Under the pieces are notes generated by a model. It was not told the DNA's origin. It saw nothing but the letters and a program-made list of their open reading frames with translations, and ran no database searches. From positions 461,501 to 525,500 of the forward strand of contig JAPDOI010000066.1 in NCBI GenBank assembly GCA_029168955.1: a DNA stretch of 64,000 nucleotides, given 5' to 3'. A program made the translations under genes and the position numbers. The stretch's first letter is position 1, and each line of letters opens with the position of its first letter. Shown here piece by piece: positions 25,086-34,228 of this stretch. The stretch is from Aplectana chamaeleonis (lineage: Eukaryota; Nematoda; Chromadorea; Rhabditida; Cosmocercidae).

Positions 25086-25270
25086 TTGACCTACCTCGGT
25101 ATTTAGTACTTAGTCATCGTTTGGAGTTGAGCAGCCCGAACGACCTCCACATAGAAGTTTCAAAGCGAATCCATCATAGCGTTTTAGAAATCATGAAAAG
25201 TCGGTGCTGCCAAATCCTGTGTTCTACTGTATCACTGCTGGAGGAGCAGTGGGCTCTCGTAAGGAACCAT

Positions 25271-25385
25271 TTATACTTCCGCTGCCGAGCGGCGCGGCGA
25301 AGTGCAATCCTACAATATCGATCGTGCCGTGCCGCGTGATCAATATTACAGAAATGCACTTCGCCGCTCTGCGGCGGAAGTATAA
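25271..25385. repeat. Hairpin, 35-bp arms
   Basis: TTATACTTCCGC...GCGGCGAAGTGCA at 25271-25306 is inverted at about 25352-25385, with a spacer of about 45 bp. It is followed by a short match to the CTGAGCAGAGTGG block of the 19.1-kb palindrome. Confidence 0.75.
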
Positions 25386-25461
25386 ACGACCCCTAAGGAG
25401 CTGAGCAGAGTGGTATCGCGCCGATGGGCCGCTCTTATGATGGGCTGCCTTATTTATAGAC

Positions 25462-25760
25462 CCGGCCAAAGCGCCGCTTCGCGGCGCTTTGTCCGGGAAC
25501 CATAAGCCGGGGGGTTCGCGCCGCTTTGCGGCGCTCTGTCCGGAAACTTTGTGGCTTTTCTAAACAAATTAAATCTCTTACGATCAGGAAAACCCCGGCC
25601 AAAGCGCCGCTTCGCGACGCCTTGTCCGGGAACCATAAGCCGGGGGGTTCGCGGCGCTCTGTCCGGAAACTTTGTGGCTTTTCTGAACAAAATTGAATCT
25701 CTCACGATCAGGAAAACCTCTGCCAAAGCGCCGCTTCGCGGCGCGCTGCTTGAAAAGATT
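25462..25760. repeat. Tandem repeat of about 124-133 bp, 2.4 copies
   Basis: The unit begins CCGGCCAAAGCGCCGCTTCG, continues through GAACCATAAGCCGGGGGGTT and ends TTACGATCAGGAAAACC. Starts are at 25462, 25595 and about 25719. Units contain the self-complementary GCGCCGC-TTCG-CGGCGC hairpin. No gene. Confidence 0.8.
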
Positions 25761-26159
25761 TTGATAACGGTTCATCGGGGTTTGGGGCGGGGAATAAGTC
25801 CGGGAGGTGGTTCTAAGTCACGTCAATGATGTTGTCGTGTCACCAACGCACGAAGGTTGTGACCCCAGGTGATGACGAGAGTTGAATCTCCTCCACGTAA
25901 TGAGGGTGAAGTCGTTTGGCTGAGGAAAGGAAAAGAGCTCAGACTGCTCGCTGATTTTTTGGCTATTTCTATGGCAGAATGTTGAGAACCGAGAAACGTA
26001 ATCCCCCGACCTTCCCCCAAATGAGTGCACAATCGAATGGGCCTAACTCTACTTTGAAGGTTTTGGTGGACTGAAATGCACATACAGCTCAATACTGCTT
26101 CGGAGTGGTTAGAGATGTGACGAAATAGTGCTATAGTGATGGAGGCCCAGGTGGTCGTA

Positions 26160-26725
26160 CTTTGTGCTCCGATTCTTTTATTATATGGAAGGATCGCTGC
26201 GATCCATCAATACAGCAGTCTATCACGAGGTCGCGCCGCGGCGCGATGCCACTCTGCTCAGCCCCTAACAGATCCGCCGCTGCCGATTCGACATCGACCT
26301 AGCGGTCGCCAGCGAATGATACGCTTCGTCTTGTGAACGACGAGATCAGTGTTTACGAGTCAAAATGTGTTGTTAATGACTACTAGCCATAACTTTCACC
26401 GATTGATTGCTTTGCTCCGATTATTCAAGGGGCTATGCACTATGAACAAAATTGCTGCCGCTGCCAGATCGTTGCATCAGCGGGTGTCCAATCCCTGTGA
26501 TGGCAGCAGCGATCCAGTAAAAACCGGGCGTTAATCTAATAGAGAGATGATGAAAAAGTTGAATTGTTATCTGAGCGCCGTGATGCATCCTCCTAGCTTT
26601 TTTATTCTTCCCATAACTTGATATCGAGTTCGTACGATGTAACATCCTATCTTCTCATTATCACGGTCTGTCACGGGAATGGGCTGATGATTCCGCCGCA
26701 GAGTGACGCGGACAACTGCAGCAAA
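26160..26725 (+). repeat. Repeat family R, uninterrupted copy
   Basis: This is the longest continuous copy in the window and the reference for the pieces at 1-106, 3351-3546 and 18956-19108. It begins near the hairpin GGATCGCTGCGATCC and ends around GCCGCAGAGTGACGCGGA. There is no ORF of note, and the type (DNA element or other) is undetermined. Confidence 0.7.
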
Positions 26726-27094
26726 AGAGTGGACTCCATGACAAGCGTGATTTAAGCTGCGTTCAGCAATCTTTGGAAAAATTGCAATTGATGTTGTTGC
26801 ATCTCGAGAGAACTCGTTGATGGAAAGCAACTAAATTTTAGCCCTCGCTTTCAAAGTACCTACAATCTCTTCAACTGATTATCTTCAATCAGTTCGTCAC
26901 GGCCGTGGTTACTACAGCACTATTCCATTATCCCATGAAGCTTTCAGGTGAGATATCTCGCGCAGTGTTGATAACAATTTTATTGCTCCATTGCGAACCT
27001 CACTCACGAATGCCGAAGACGCCAACACAAATCTAAGGGTGCGTCTATAGCGAGCTTCGAGCACCGGAGGACACAGAGAGTTTCCATTCCCAGC

Positions 27095-29083
27095 CAGGGC
27101 TGGGCACGCGTCCCGGTTAACCTAAGGGGGGGTGCATATTGGACGTTGCAGAGAGGGCAAAGGGGGTGCCTAAACCGGACACCAAAAAAAGCGAAGTGCA
27201 TGTTCTGTAAAATTTCAGGAGCAAAATTATACACGATTCTCTTCTGGTTTGTCATATCTTCCTCTTCGCTTTTTAAGACAAACACTTACAGAATTAAAAT
27301 TATTGATAGATATGCAGTTTGTGTTCGGAATAATTCATAGTTGCTTTAGAGGTTCGTTTTGATAAAGGAATAAACACTGCTGTTATCTTGTAGCAAGTAA
27401 GGATTGATGTGGTGTAATGTTTCTTTGGTGTAACGTTCAGTGCTTACGCTTGTGGTTACCGATTAGAAGCGAAGATACAAAGACAGCGCTCAGACGCGCT
27501 ATCGTTCACGTTCAGAAAAGGATTAGCGAACTGCTGTATTGTGGCAGACTAAAAATACAGATATCACGGTCAGTATAAAAACAAGCCAACGGAATTGCGT
27601 CTATGAGAATGACGTATGAAGAGAGCCAACTGTAAAAATTGAAGACTGCAAGTTCCAGTGAAAGAAGTAAATAATCGTATTTTCCTACTTGAGAAGTACC
27701 CTGTTCATAAAAGCCCGAATTTTATCTAGCTTGAATGCCGCAATCCCTTAGAGAGGGGGCTCGCCGTGCGATATGGTGTTTGTCCGCAGCTACACAGCGC
27801 ACACTGGAGTGAACGCGCGCACGATATTAATTAAAAATAAGTTTTATTACAGAACGGGGAGGAGAAAAGGATTGAAAGTGGAGTAAATGGAAGAAGGCAG
27901 AAATAGGTTGCTTTCAATGTAACCATCTCAGAAATTAAATGTAAATAAACTAAATTGGAGCAGGGTGAATTTTTCGGACTTGACAAGGTTCATTCAAATG
28001 AACTTTGTAGATTAAAAACAGCATTAACCATGAGAACTAACAACATTGGGAGAAAGAGGAGAATCTGGAAAACACTTTAGTAACGGACGCTTTGATATTC
28101 AATGTGATTTAAGGACCTTAAAACTCGTCCCGGTTTTGTCCCGGTTTTGTCCCGGTTTTCGGGGTAAAACCGGGACGAGATTTAAGGTCCTTAAATCACA
28201 GTAAAAAACGATCTTGTTAAAGCTAAACTGTTTGCCAGATTCTCCTCTTCCCCACAATATCCTTTGCTCGCATGTTTAATGCTACTTTTGATCAACTAGG
28301 TTCGTTTGAATTAAACCTGTCACGGCTAAATACTTACCCCTGCTCCAACTTTGTTTGTTTACATTACATTTCTAAAATGGGTACATCCAGAATAGACAAT
28401 TTTCATCATCTTCCATTTCCTTCGGTTTCAATCGTTTTCTCTTCCCCGTTCTGTAATAAAATACATTTTTTTATTAATATTGTGTGCGCGTCCGACCCCG
28501 TGTGCGCTGTGTAGCTGCGTACACACACCAGATCGCACGGCGAGCCGGGTCTCTAAAGGATTGCGGCATTCTACGTGGGTAAAAATCGGGTTTTCCACTC
28601 CCTACGCATCTCATCTATCTCTAAATGGTTCCACAACCAAAATAATTCTGAAAATTTCTTCATCAGAACGATCAAACACGGATGAATCCTTCGTACATAG
28701 GTTCATGAAAATATTCGATAGAAAGCATTAGTTACTGCAATAAAAGTAGCTCTGTTGTTGTTTGTAATTGCTGAATTGTAATGAATAAAAAATTGTTTTA
28801 TCTCTTGTCACAACCTATCTTCTTATCAAAAATTTTCTTCATAAGATTGTTTGGAAGTTTAAAAATTACACTACCTTTTTTGTTGACATTTTCGGAATTT
28901 TCTTTATTCAGCGCTTTTTTTATACTCTGGTTTATCAAAATATGGAAGTCAAGATCATGGCTGTCGTGCTCGACTTCTCGGAAAACAGCCGATTTCGATT
29001 TCCCATAGGGGGTGCCTGAAAATTACCGAGCTAAGGGGGGTGCATATTCAAAATCGCCCTGCCGGGACGTGTGCCCAGCCCTG
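27095..29083. mobile_element. hAT-like element, 1989 bp, with nested foldback
   Basis: Terminal inverted repeats CAGGGCTGGGCACGCGTCCC on the left and the inverse of CAGGGCTGGGCACACGTCCC on the right. They are flanked by the perfect 8-bp duplication TTCCCAGC (27087-27094 and 29084-29091). CAGGG ends plus 8-bp duplications are diagnostic of hAT insertions. A second short block (CTAAGGGGGGTGCATATT) lies in direct orientation just inside both ends. No transposase reading frame survives. The interior is largely a separate 833-bp palindrome, so the element is non-autonomous. Confidence 0.88.
27736..28568. repeat. 833-bp foldback with 11-bp tandem core
   Basis: Both ends read TGCCGCAATCC/GGATTGCGGCA. 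Arms of about 370-410 bp are alignable throughout but diverged (roughly 70-80 percent by eye). Examples are GCTACACAGCGCACAC, TTTTATTACAGAACGGGGA and GGAGAATCTGG on both arms. At the centre TCCCGGTTTTG repeats three times (28127-28160), followed by an inverted copy GTAAAACCGGGACGAG. Divergence implies it is older than the 18.1-kb foldback. Confidence 0.85.
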
Positions 29084-30164
29084 TTCCCAGCACTGATTAT
29101 TGATTCTGTTCCATAGCTGCGGCGGACGCTAGCATCAGCGGCGTGCAGCTGCCGCTAGAGTCCACTGCTGTAACTGATCAATAAGGCCCTAGATATACAT
29201 CGACGTTTCGCTGCCGGTGGTTTTTGCGGGACGTCTGCAATTGGTGAGATTCCAAAATTGGACACTAGCAGACAAGCCGCGGGAGGCAGCGGCAGCGAAA
29301 CGCCTGTGTATAACTAGAACCTAAGACATGATTAACCACACCGTTCTAGGACATGTGCAGTGCAGCCACCATTTGACCGTATCGGGCCGCTCGTATGTAG
29401 ACTCTGTTTCATTCAAAGTGAACTCACGTTTTGGGTTATCACAGCGCGGAGCGGTGGCTTTTTCGTCGAAACCTCCTTATCACTAGTTATATTTTACCGA
29501 GGCCCACCGCTCCGCTGCTGGTGATAATCGAAATCAACAGGTCACTACGGCTGTACCAGAGCTTACCTGGCTATAGACGGAGTCTAATACAAAGCATCTT
29601 GGAAGTCGAATAATGACAGAGAACTTGCTAGCTGGCGAGAAATTCTAAACCAATGCCAATGTGTTGCAGCGCTTCATGTGTGAGGGAATTCAGTTCACAA
29701 TTAATTTTCAGGTGTATCATTCGAGAAGAAGCTTCCTAGCTTCCTCACGGTTGTGCCACAAATAATCCTGTGCATCTTCGTTGAGGAAATCGGTTTTTAT
29801 TATTCTCACAGGTAATAATGGAAGTACACACAGTCGACAGTAGATCGCAATGATACTTGGCAATCCTTATTGTCCGTTTACGCCTACTCGGTGCTCGTAT
29901 GTGATAGCATATGCGAACCGAGTTTGCGCCAACACAAAATACGAGTAAAAAGCATCAGAGCAGTCCGTGACGACTGTAGTTGCTGAACTAGAACTGTGTG
30001 CATTTGCGAATATTCTATCCTCTGGCTTTGGGCCAAATTTATTCTATTCCATCGCGCACATTTGCGGAGTAAAGAGAGAGACAGCGAGAAAGTGTGGAGA
30101 GAGGGAGGAAGAGATGCAGCATACGCACGCAATAAACAAAATAAATTTCACTCCGAAACAGAGG
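29084..30164. other. Non-coding stretch with one hairpin
   Basis: A hairpin with arms GCGGAGCGGTGG/CCACCGCTCCGC lies at about 29443-29515. Inside it is the motif GTCGAAACCTCCTTATCACT, which recurs near 50005 and 61437. No gene was recognised. Confidence 0.5.
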
Positions 30165-30544
30165 GTACATACTAGAGTATGTCAACGAATATTCGGAAAA
30201 CGAATATTCGGCCGAATAAACGAATAATCGAATATTCGAATAATTCGATTATTCGGGAAAGTCAATATTTCGAATAATTCGTTTATTCGAATATTCGGAA
30301 AAGCCGATTTCCAAATAATTCGTTTATTCGAATATTCGAAGAAGTCAATTTTTCGAATAATTCGTTTATTCGAATATTCGGAAAAGTCAGTTTCTCGAAT
30401 AATTCGTTTATTCGAATATTCGAACGGCCCAATATTCGAATATTCGGCCGAATAAACGAATAATTCCAGGATAGGAAGCAGAGTCTCCGGTGCATGTCCA
30501 TTTTTGTGGGGCAGAGGTGAATTGTCTCCAACCAAACTGGGTGC

Positions 30545-30712
30545 TATCTTAGCGGGGGGGGGTCCGCTATTGCTGGATGCACTTGGCCCCGCCCATTTTA
30601 CCGTATGGCACTAAATTTGAGCTTCTCCCGGGGTTTCCCTCCCCTGCCGAATTGCAGCACGGAAAAATGGGCGTGGCCAGGTGCGATACAACAGTGCCCC
30701 CCCCCCCGCTTA
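30545..30712. repeat. Imperfect inverted repeat with G/C homopolymers
   Basis: TTAGCGGGGGGGG and GGCCCCGCCCATTTT on the left are inverted on the right as AAAATGGGCGTGGCC and CCCCCCCCGCTTAG. It sits inside the hAT-like element. The homopolymer lengths are likely to be unreliable. Confidence 0.6.
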
Positions 30713-31001
30713 GGTTCCGTCCATAGCAGACAACCTGGGGTCAAGTGACCGTAAAGTGACGCTGGGGGTTTGCATCTTTAACACTGGTTATTGATCTGAC
30801 TCCCCAGCGACCATTGCAGGCGCCCTGACGCTGACGGTGGAGGCATAGCAGCAGTAGCGGCTGTCACTAATGTTATCGATATCATCGTTAACCACGTGCC
30901 GTCCTCGCACACGTTGATTGCGCCAGCATTTCAGCGCTGGCCCATGATGCTCCGACGCCTTGACGCTTTGCCGCTGGTCGTCTGCTATGGACGAAGCCTT
31001 A
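30709..31001. mobile_element. Small inverted-repeat element nested in hAT
   Basis: Ends TTAGGTTCCGTCCATAGCAG and, inverted, CTGCTATGGACGAAGCCTTA. About 293 bp and non-coding. The target duplication is not resolvable by eye. Confidence 0.55.
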
Positions 31002-32019
31002 GATAGCACCCCAAATTGATGAGAAATTCGGATATTGATGGTAGATATTGTTTCGAAAATCCAGAGACTTCGATCGTATCGTTTAACTACTACTCATAGA
31101 CAGAGATGAATGTTGTTTTGAATACTCTTATAATATAATGTGAAATGTCTGTTTCGTGGAAGTAAATTGGCATGGCTTTGATCTATACAATACCATACAA
31201 AAAAGGTCAAGAAATTTGGCAGTGCCGCGAACGGGGATTCGATTATGCGTACTCGGTTCGTACTTCTTATTCAAATACTCGTGATTTTAGCCGGATATTC
31301 GGATTATTCGTATTCGAATCATTCGAATAATTCGATTATTCGGAAAAGCCAAATTTTCGAATAATTCGTTTATTCGATTATTCGAAAAGCCAAATTTTCG
31401 AATAATTCGTTTATTCGAATGTTCGGAGAAGTCCATTTTTTGAATAATTCGTTTATTCGAATATTCGGAGTGGTTGATTTTTCGAATAACTCGTTTTTTC
31501 GAATATTCGGAGAAGTCAATTTTCCGAATAATTCGTTTATTCGAATATTCGATAGAGTCAATTTTTCGAATTATTCGTTTATTAGAATATTCGAAAATTT
31601 TTATTCGTTTGATATACTCTAGTACATACATGCATTTGTGCGATTGACATTCATTTTATACTGTTTGAAATCAATGGTCGTCTCATTTTTGCGTTTGATT
31701 ATTCATGCATGGTTCTTCCTGCGAAAAGATCTTTCCAGATAATAACTAAGTAAGCAATCGCGTGGGGTTAGTGTTTAGTTCAAAGATGTCCTGTGCGGCC
31801 ATCCCAGGTATGGCTCAGACCAGTTGGGTGCTTGACGCAAGGATATATTTCGTTGAGTGTGACGTGGTTTCAAGTTCAAGGATACGAAAAGTTTTGGTTT
31901 TCAAATGCGGTGACTTAGGAACTTTATACAGGAAAGAAGGTTGCAAATAGTAGTACTATCGAATGAATTTCCCCACAAAGCAATGAGTTTTTTCTCGTTT
32001 GCAGCCGCGGAAGGGTCCT

Positions 32020-32245
32020 TATCACAAGTTCAGGAACCGAAGGACCAAAGTAGGAGTCGACCACAAATCCGTTGTAGGTCTACTCTGGCAGTAAAAAAAA
32101 GCTCTGTAGTGCAGCCGCACTTACCACAATCCGGGTACTTGTCAGGCTTACGGCTATCGGCCTTATGCAAGTATGAAGCCCAAATAGGGGAATATCCACA
32201 GCGTAACGAGGTGAGGGAGCACCTGGCAAGCCTACCGAGTTCCAT
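32020..32245 (-). pseudogene. LINE ORF2 C-terminal fragment (zinc-knuckle region)
   Basis: The minus strand reads an arrangement typical of the tail of non-LTR retrotransposon ORF2 proteins: a leucine/arginine-rich SLTSLRCGYSPIWASYLHK, then PDCGKC followed by a second Cys and a short hydrophobic segment (compare family patterns L-R-S-G-x2-L-x2-Y-L-H ... CP-x-C ... EH-x-F-x-C). A homopolymer T-run breaks it immediately afterwards and no complete domain remains. It is inferred to be a degraded element. The surrounding 31.63-32.70 kb shows no intact gene. Confidence 0.5.
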
Positions 32246-32704
32246 GCTGCTCTGCTTGAGTAAAGAGGAGTGTTGTAAGATTGGGGACCGGAGGTAATAG
32301 GAGGAATGAAGATATTCAAAAGAGATATGGAAGTTTTCGTAGGAAGATTGATAGAAAGGTACTCAAGAGTACTGCCTCTGGGGATAGTTGGAATAAGGGG
32401 GAGGGAGGGGTTTATAAGGCAAAAGTAGAAACTTCCGCCAAGAGATGACATTGGAGCATGGTAAGCAGTGTAGCCAAGAGAGCTTGGAGGTGGAGAAGTA
32501 GCACAACGGGAGAACATGTTTTCATGAACCTTAAGGATATCAGAATGATGAGTACGTGTGAAAAGAGAGAGAACTCATTTAGTTTGGCGCAAAGGCTTTT
32601 GAGATTGATGTGTACAACGGAGTAGTGGAGGCCGTTGGTAGAAGAGGAATTGGAGATACTGGAGGTTGAGCACGAAGCGCAACGGAAAGAAGAGTTGTGA
32701 AGCC

Positions 32705-33073
32705 TCACAGAGCTGAGACCCGAACAGGAGAGATGCATCCACCTTTAGCATCCATAGCACTGGACCATTGTCCCTCTCCAGGTGGTAATTCTTGCTGCAT
32801 ATGGCACATGGATACTTCTAAGTAGGCCCCGGATCCCTCTCGACGCTCCTTCCTTTCTTGTTCTTTTTTCTGCGCCCTAATTTCGTTCTTCTTGTAGTAG
32901 AATCCGTAGGAGAGCTGAGGCCAGCCAGAACCTCTCCCAAAGGCAAAAACCCTCTTCGCAATGGGGCTAATATTGGTTTGCACGTATGTGATGTTGAATC
33001 CTCCACATGCCACGGCACGAACGTACGACATCCCAGCAGAGAAAATGAGTTTCCTTAATTGAAGTTCCGACAT
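32705..33073 (-). CDS. Unrecognised 122-residue ORF
   Basis: The frame begins MSELQLRKLIFSAGMSYVRA. It has a glycine/aromatic middle (FAFGRGSGWPQLSYGFYYKK) and a strongly charged Lys/Glu/Arg helix-like stretch (about residues 61-80). Composition of the first 80 residues is protein-like and unlike the surrounding repeats. The tail after about residue 86 is less convincing. A possible donor GTATCC follows residue Glu-86, so the real gene may be spliced there. The start lies about 180 bp from the first seen exon of the divergent fatty acid hydroxylase gene. The small size and N-terminal hydrophobic/basic segment would suit a mitochondrial inner-membrane accessory protein, but that is a guess. 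Confidence 0.4.
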   Translation of the reverse strand: MSELQLRKLIFSAGMSYVRAVACGGFNITYVQTNISPIAKRVFAFGRGSGWPQLSYGFYYKKNEIRAQKKEQERKERREGSGAYLEVSMCHMQQELPPGEGQWSSAMDAKGGCISPVRVSAL

Positions 33074-33250
33074 TTTTTGAGCGGTTTTCAGATAAAAAAC
33101 CTTTTACTATTACTTGGGTTGCTTTCCTTTTTTCTTCTTCTTCTTTCTGTGCTCTTCTTCCAGTCAGTGGTCTGATCAGCCATAAATCACTAGTTAATTC
33201 ATTCTAATTGAGTTAATAACCTTGAATGAAAATTGGATAAATGGTTAAGG

Positions 33251-34061
33251 CTATTTCACCATCCAAAAATCTACAAGTACGTGCACAAAATCCATCACGA
33301 GTGGACCGCCCCAGTCTGTGAGTATTAATTTTCTCATGAGTTGTCAACAAAGTTATATTGTATCATGCTCACCGATTTCCAGCCATTACCAGCATTTACT
33401 GCCACCCTCTCGAACACGCCCTGTCAAACTTGGCTCCCGTGCTCCTTGGTGAGAACCTTTGCAGCACTTTGTTGTTTATTACTTCTAAAATTTATGTCCG
33501 TCTCAGGTCCGACCCTCTGTGGTTCGCACGTCACTACGCTTTGGATTTGGGCATGCGTGGCCATAATGTCTACGACATTCTCTCATTCTGGATACCATTT
33601 TCCTCTCCAGCCTTCCCCGGAAGCCCACGATTATCATCACAAAGTGTGAGGAAAAGATATAGCAGTGAAGTGAACCCAACTACATAATCGGACTTTAGTT
33701 TAACTTTTTATTAGGCAGCTTGTTCTATATATCCTTACAAGCCATTCGCATCGCATCTTGTATCACTCAGAGTCTGTATTTTGGCGTGGTTGGTACTCAC
33801 GCTCTTTGAACTCCTGTGTACAAATCTCCATTCAGGTTTAACGAATGCTTTGGTGTACTAGGAATACTTGACAAGATCCATGGAACAGCAACAACATTCA
33901 GGAGGTCAGTCAGCAGACATATTTACAAAACTACCATTTCTAACATTAGGTGTTGCAGTTCCGTCTACTTCAAAAGGCACATCACTTACTTCTCGACGAA
34001 GCCGATCCGGGAAATTTTCAAAGACGAACGAGAAGACTCGCGAAGCGGGAAACAACAGTGA
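33251..34061 (+). CDS. Fatty acid hydroxylase (FAXDC2/sterol desaturase family), 3-prime part
   Basis: Four exons join in frame: 33251-33317, 33383-33448, 33507-33645 and 33836-34061. Introns are 65, 58 and 190 bp, all GT-AG, with TTTCCAG, GTCTCAG and CATTCAG acceptors. The joined protein shows the membrane-bound di-iron histidine clusters HKIHH (before EWTAPV) and HDYHH, plus HPLEH after ITSIYC. It also has a hydrophobic segment (TLWIWACVAIM) and SHSGYHFP, then FNECFGVLGILDKIHGT. This order is characteristic of the FAXDC2/C4-methylsterol oxidase-like hydroxylases, ER membrane enzymes that use O2 and di-iron to hydroxylate lipids. The first cluster (HRLLH in the family) is cut at LFHH, and no N-terminal exons were found upstream before the divergent ORF at 33073. 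A polyadenylation-type AATAAA overlaps the stop (34062-34067). The C-terminus beyond HGT is not conserved as far as I can tell. It could be a truncated copy. Confidence 0.78.
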
Positions 34062-34228
34062 AATAAAAGTGCTTAATTTGTAAATGGCCCATTGTGCTCA
34101 AAACTAAGGACATATAGTCGAGGAACTCCCATTACTACTCTTTCTTATCCTAGGTATACAAAAACCGTGATGCTCATCAGTCAGTTGGTGGAGTCGTTAA
34201 TATTACATCATTACCCATTATTAGTAAG

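Larger units (their letters stand above)
30173..31621. mobile_element. hAT-like element with 42-bp ATTCGAATA repeat arms
   Basis: Perfect 8-bp duplication GTACATAC (30165-30172 and 31622-31629). Termini are TAGAGTATGTCAACGAATA and the inverse of TAGAGTATATCAAACGAATA. Both arms (about 30173-30468 and 31275-31621) are arrays of a unit of about 42 bp containing AATAATTCGTTTATTCGAAT and ATTCGGAAAAGTCAATTTTT. Orientation is inverted between the arms. The middle contains an unrelated nested inverted-repeat element at about 30709-31001. No transposase is encoded. Confidence 0.87.
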
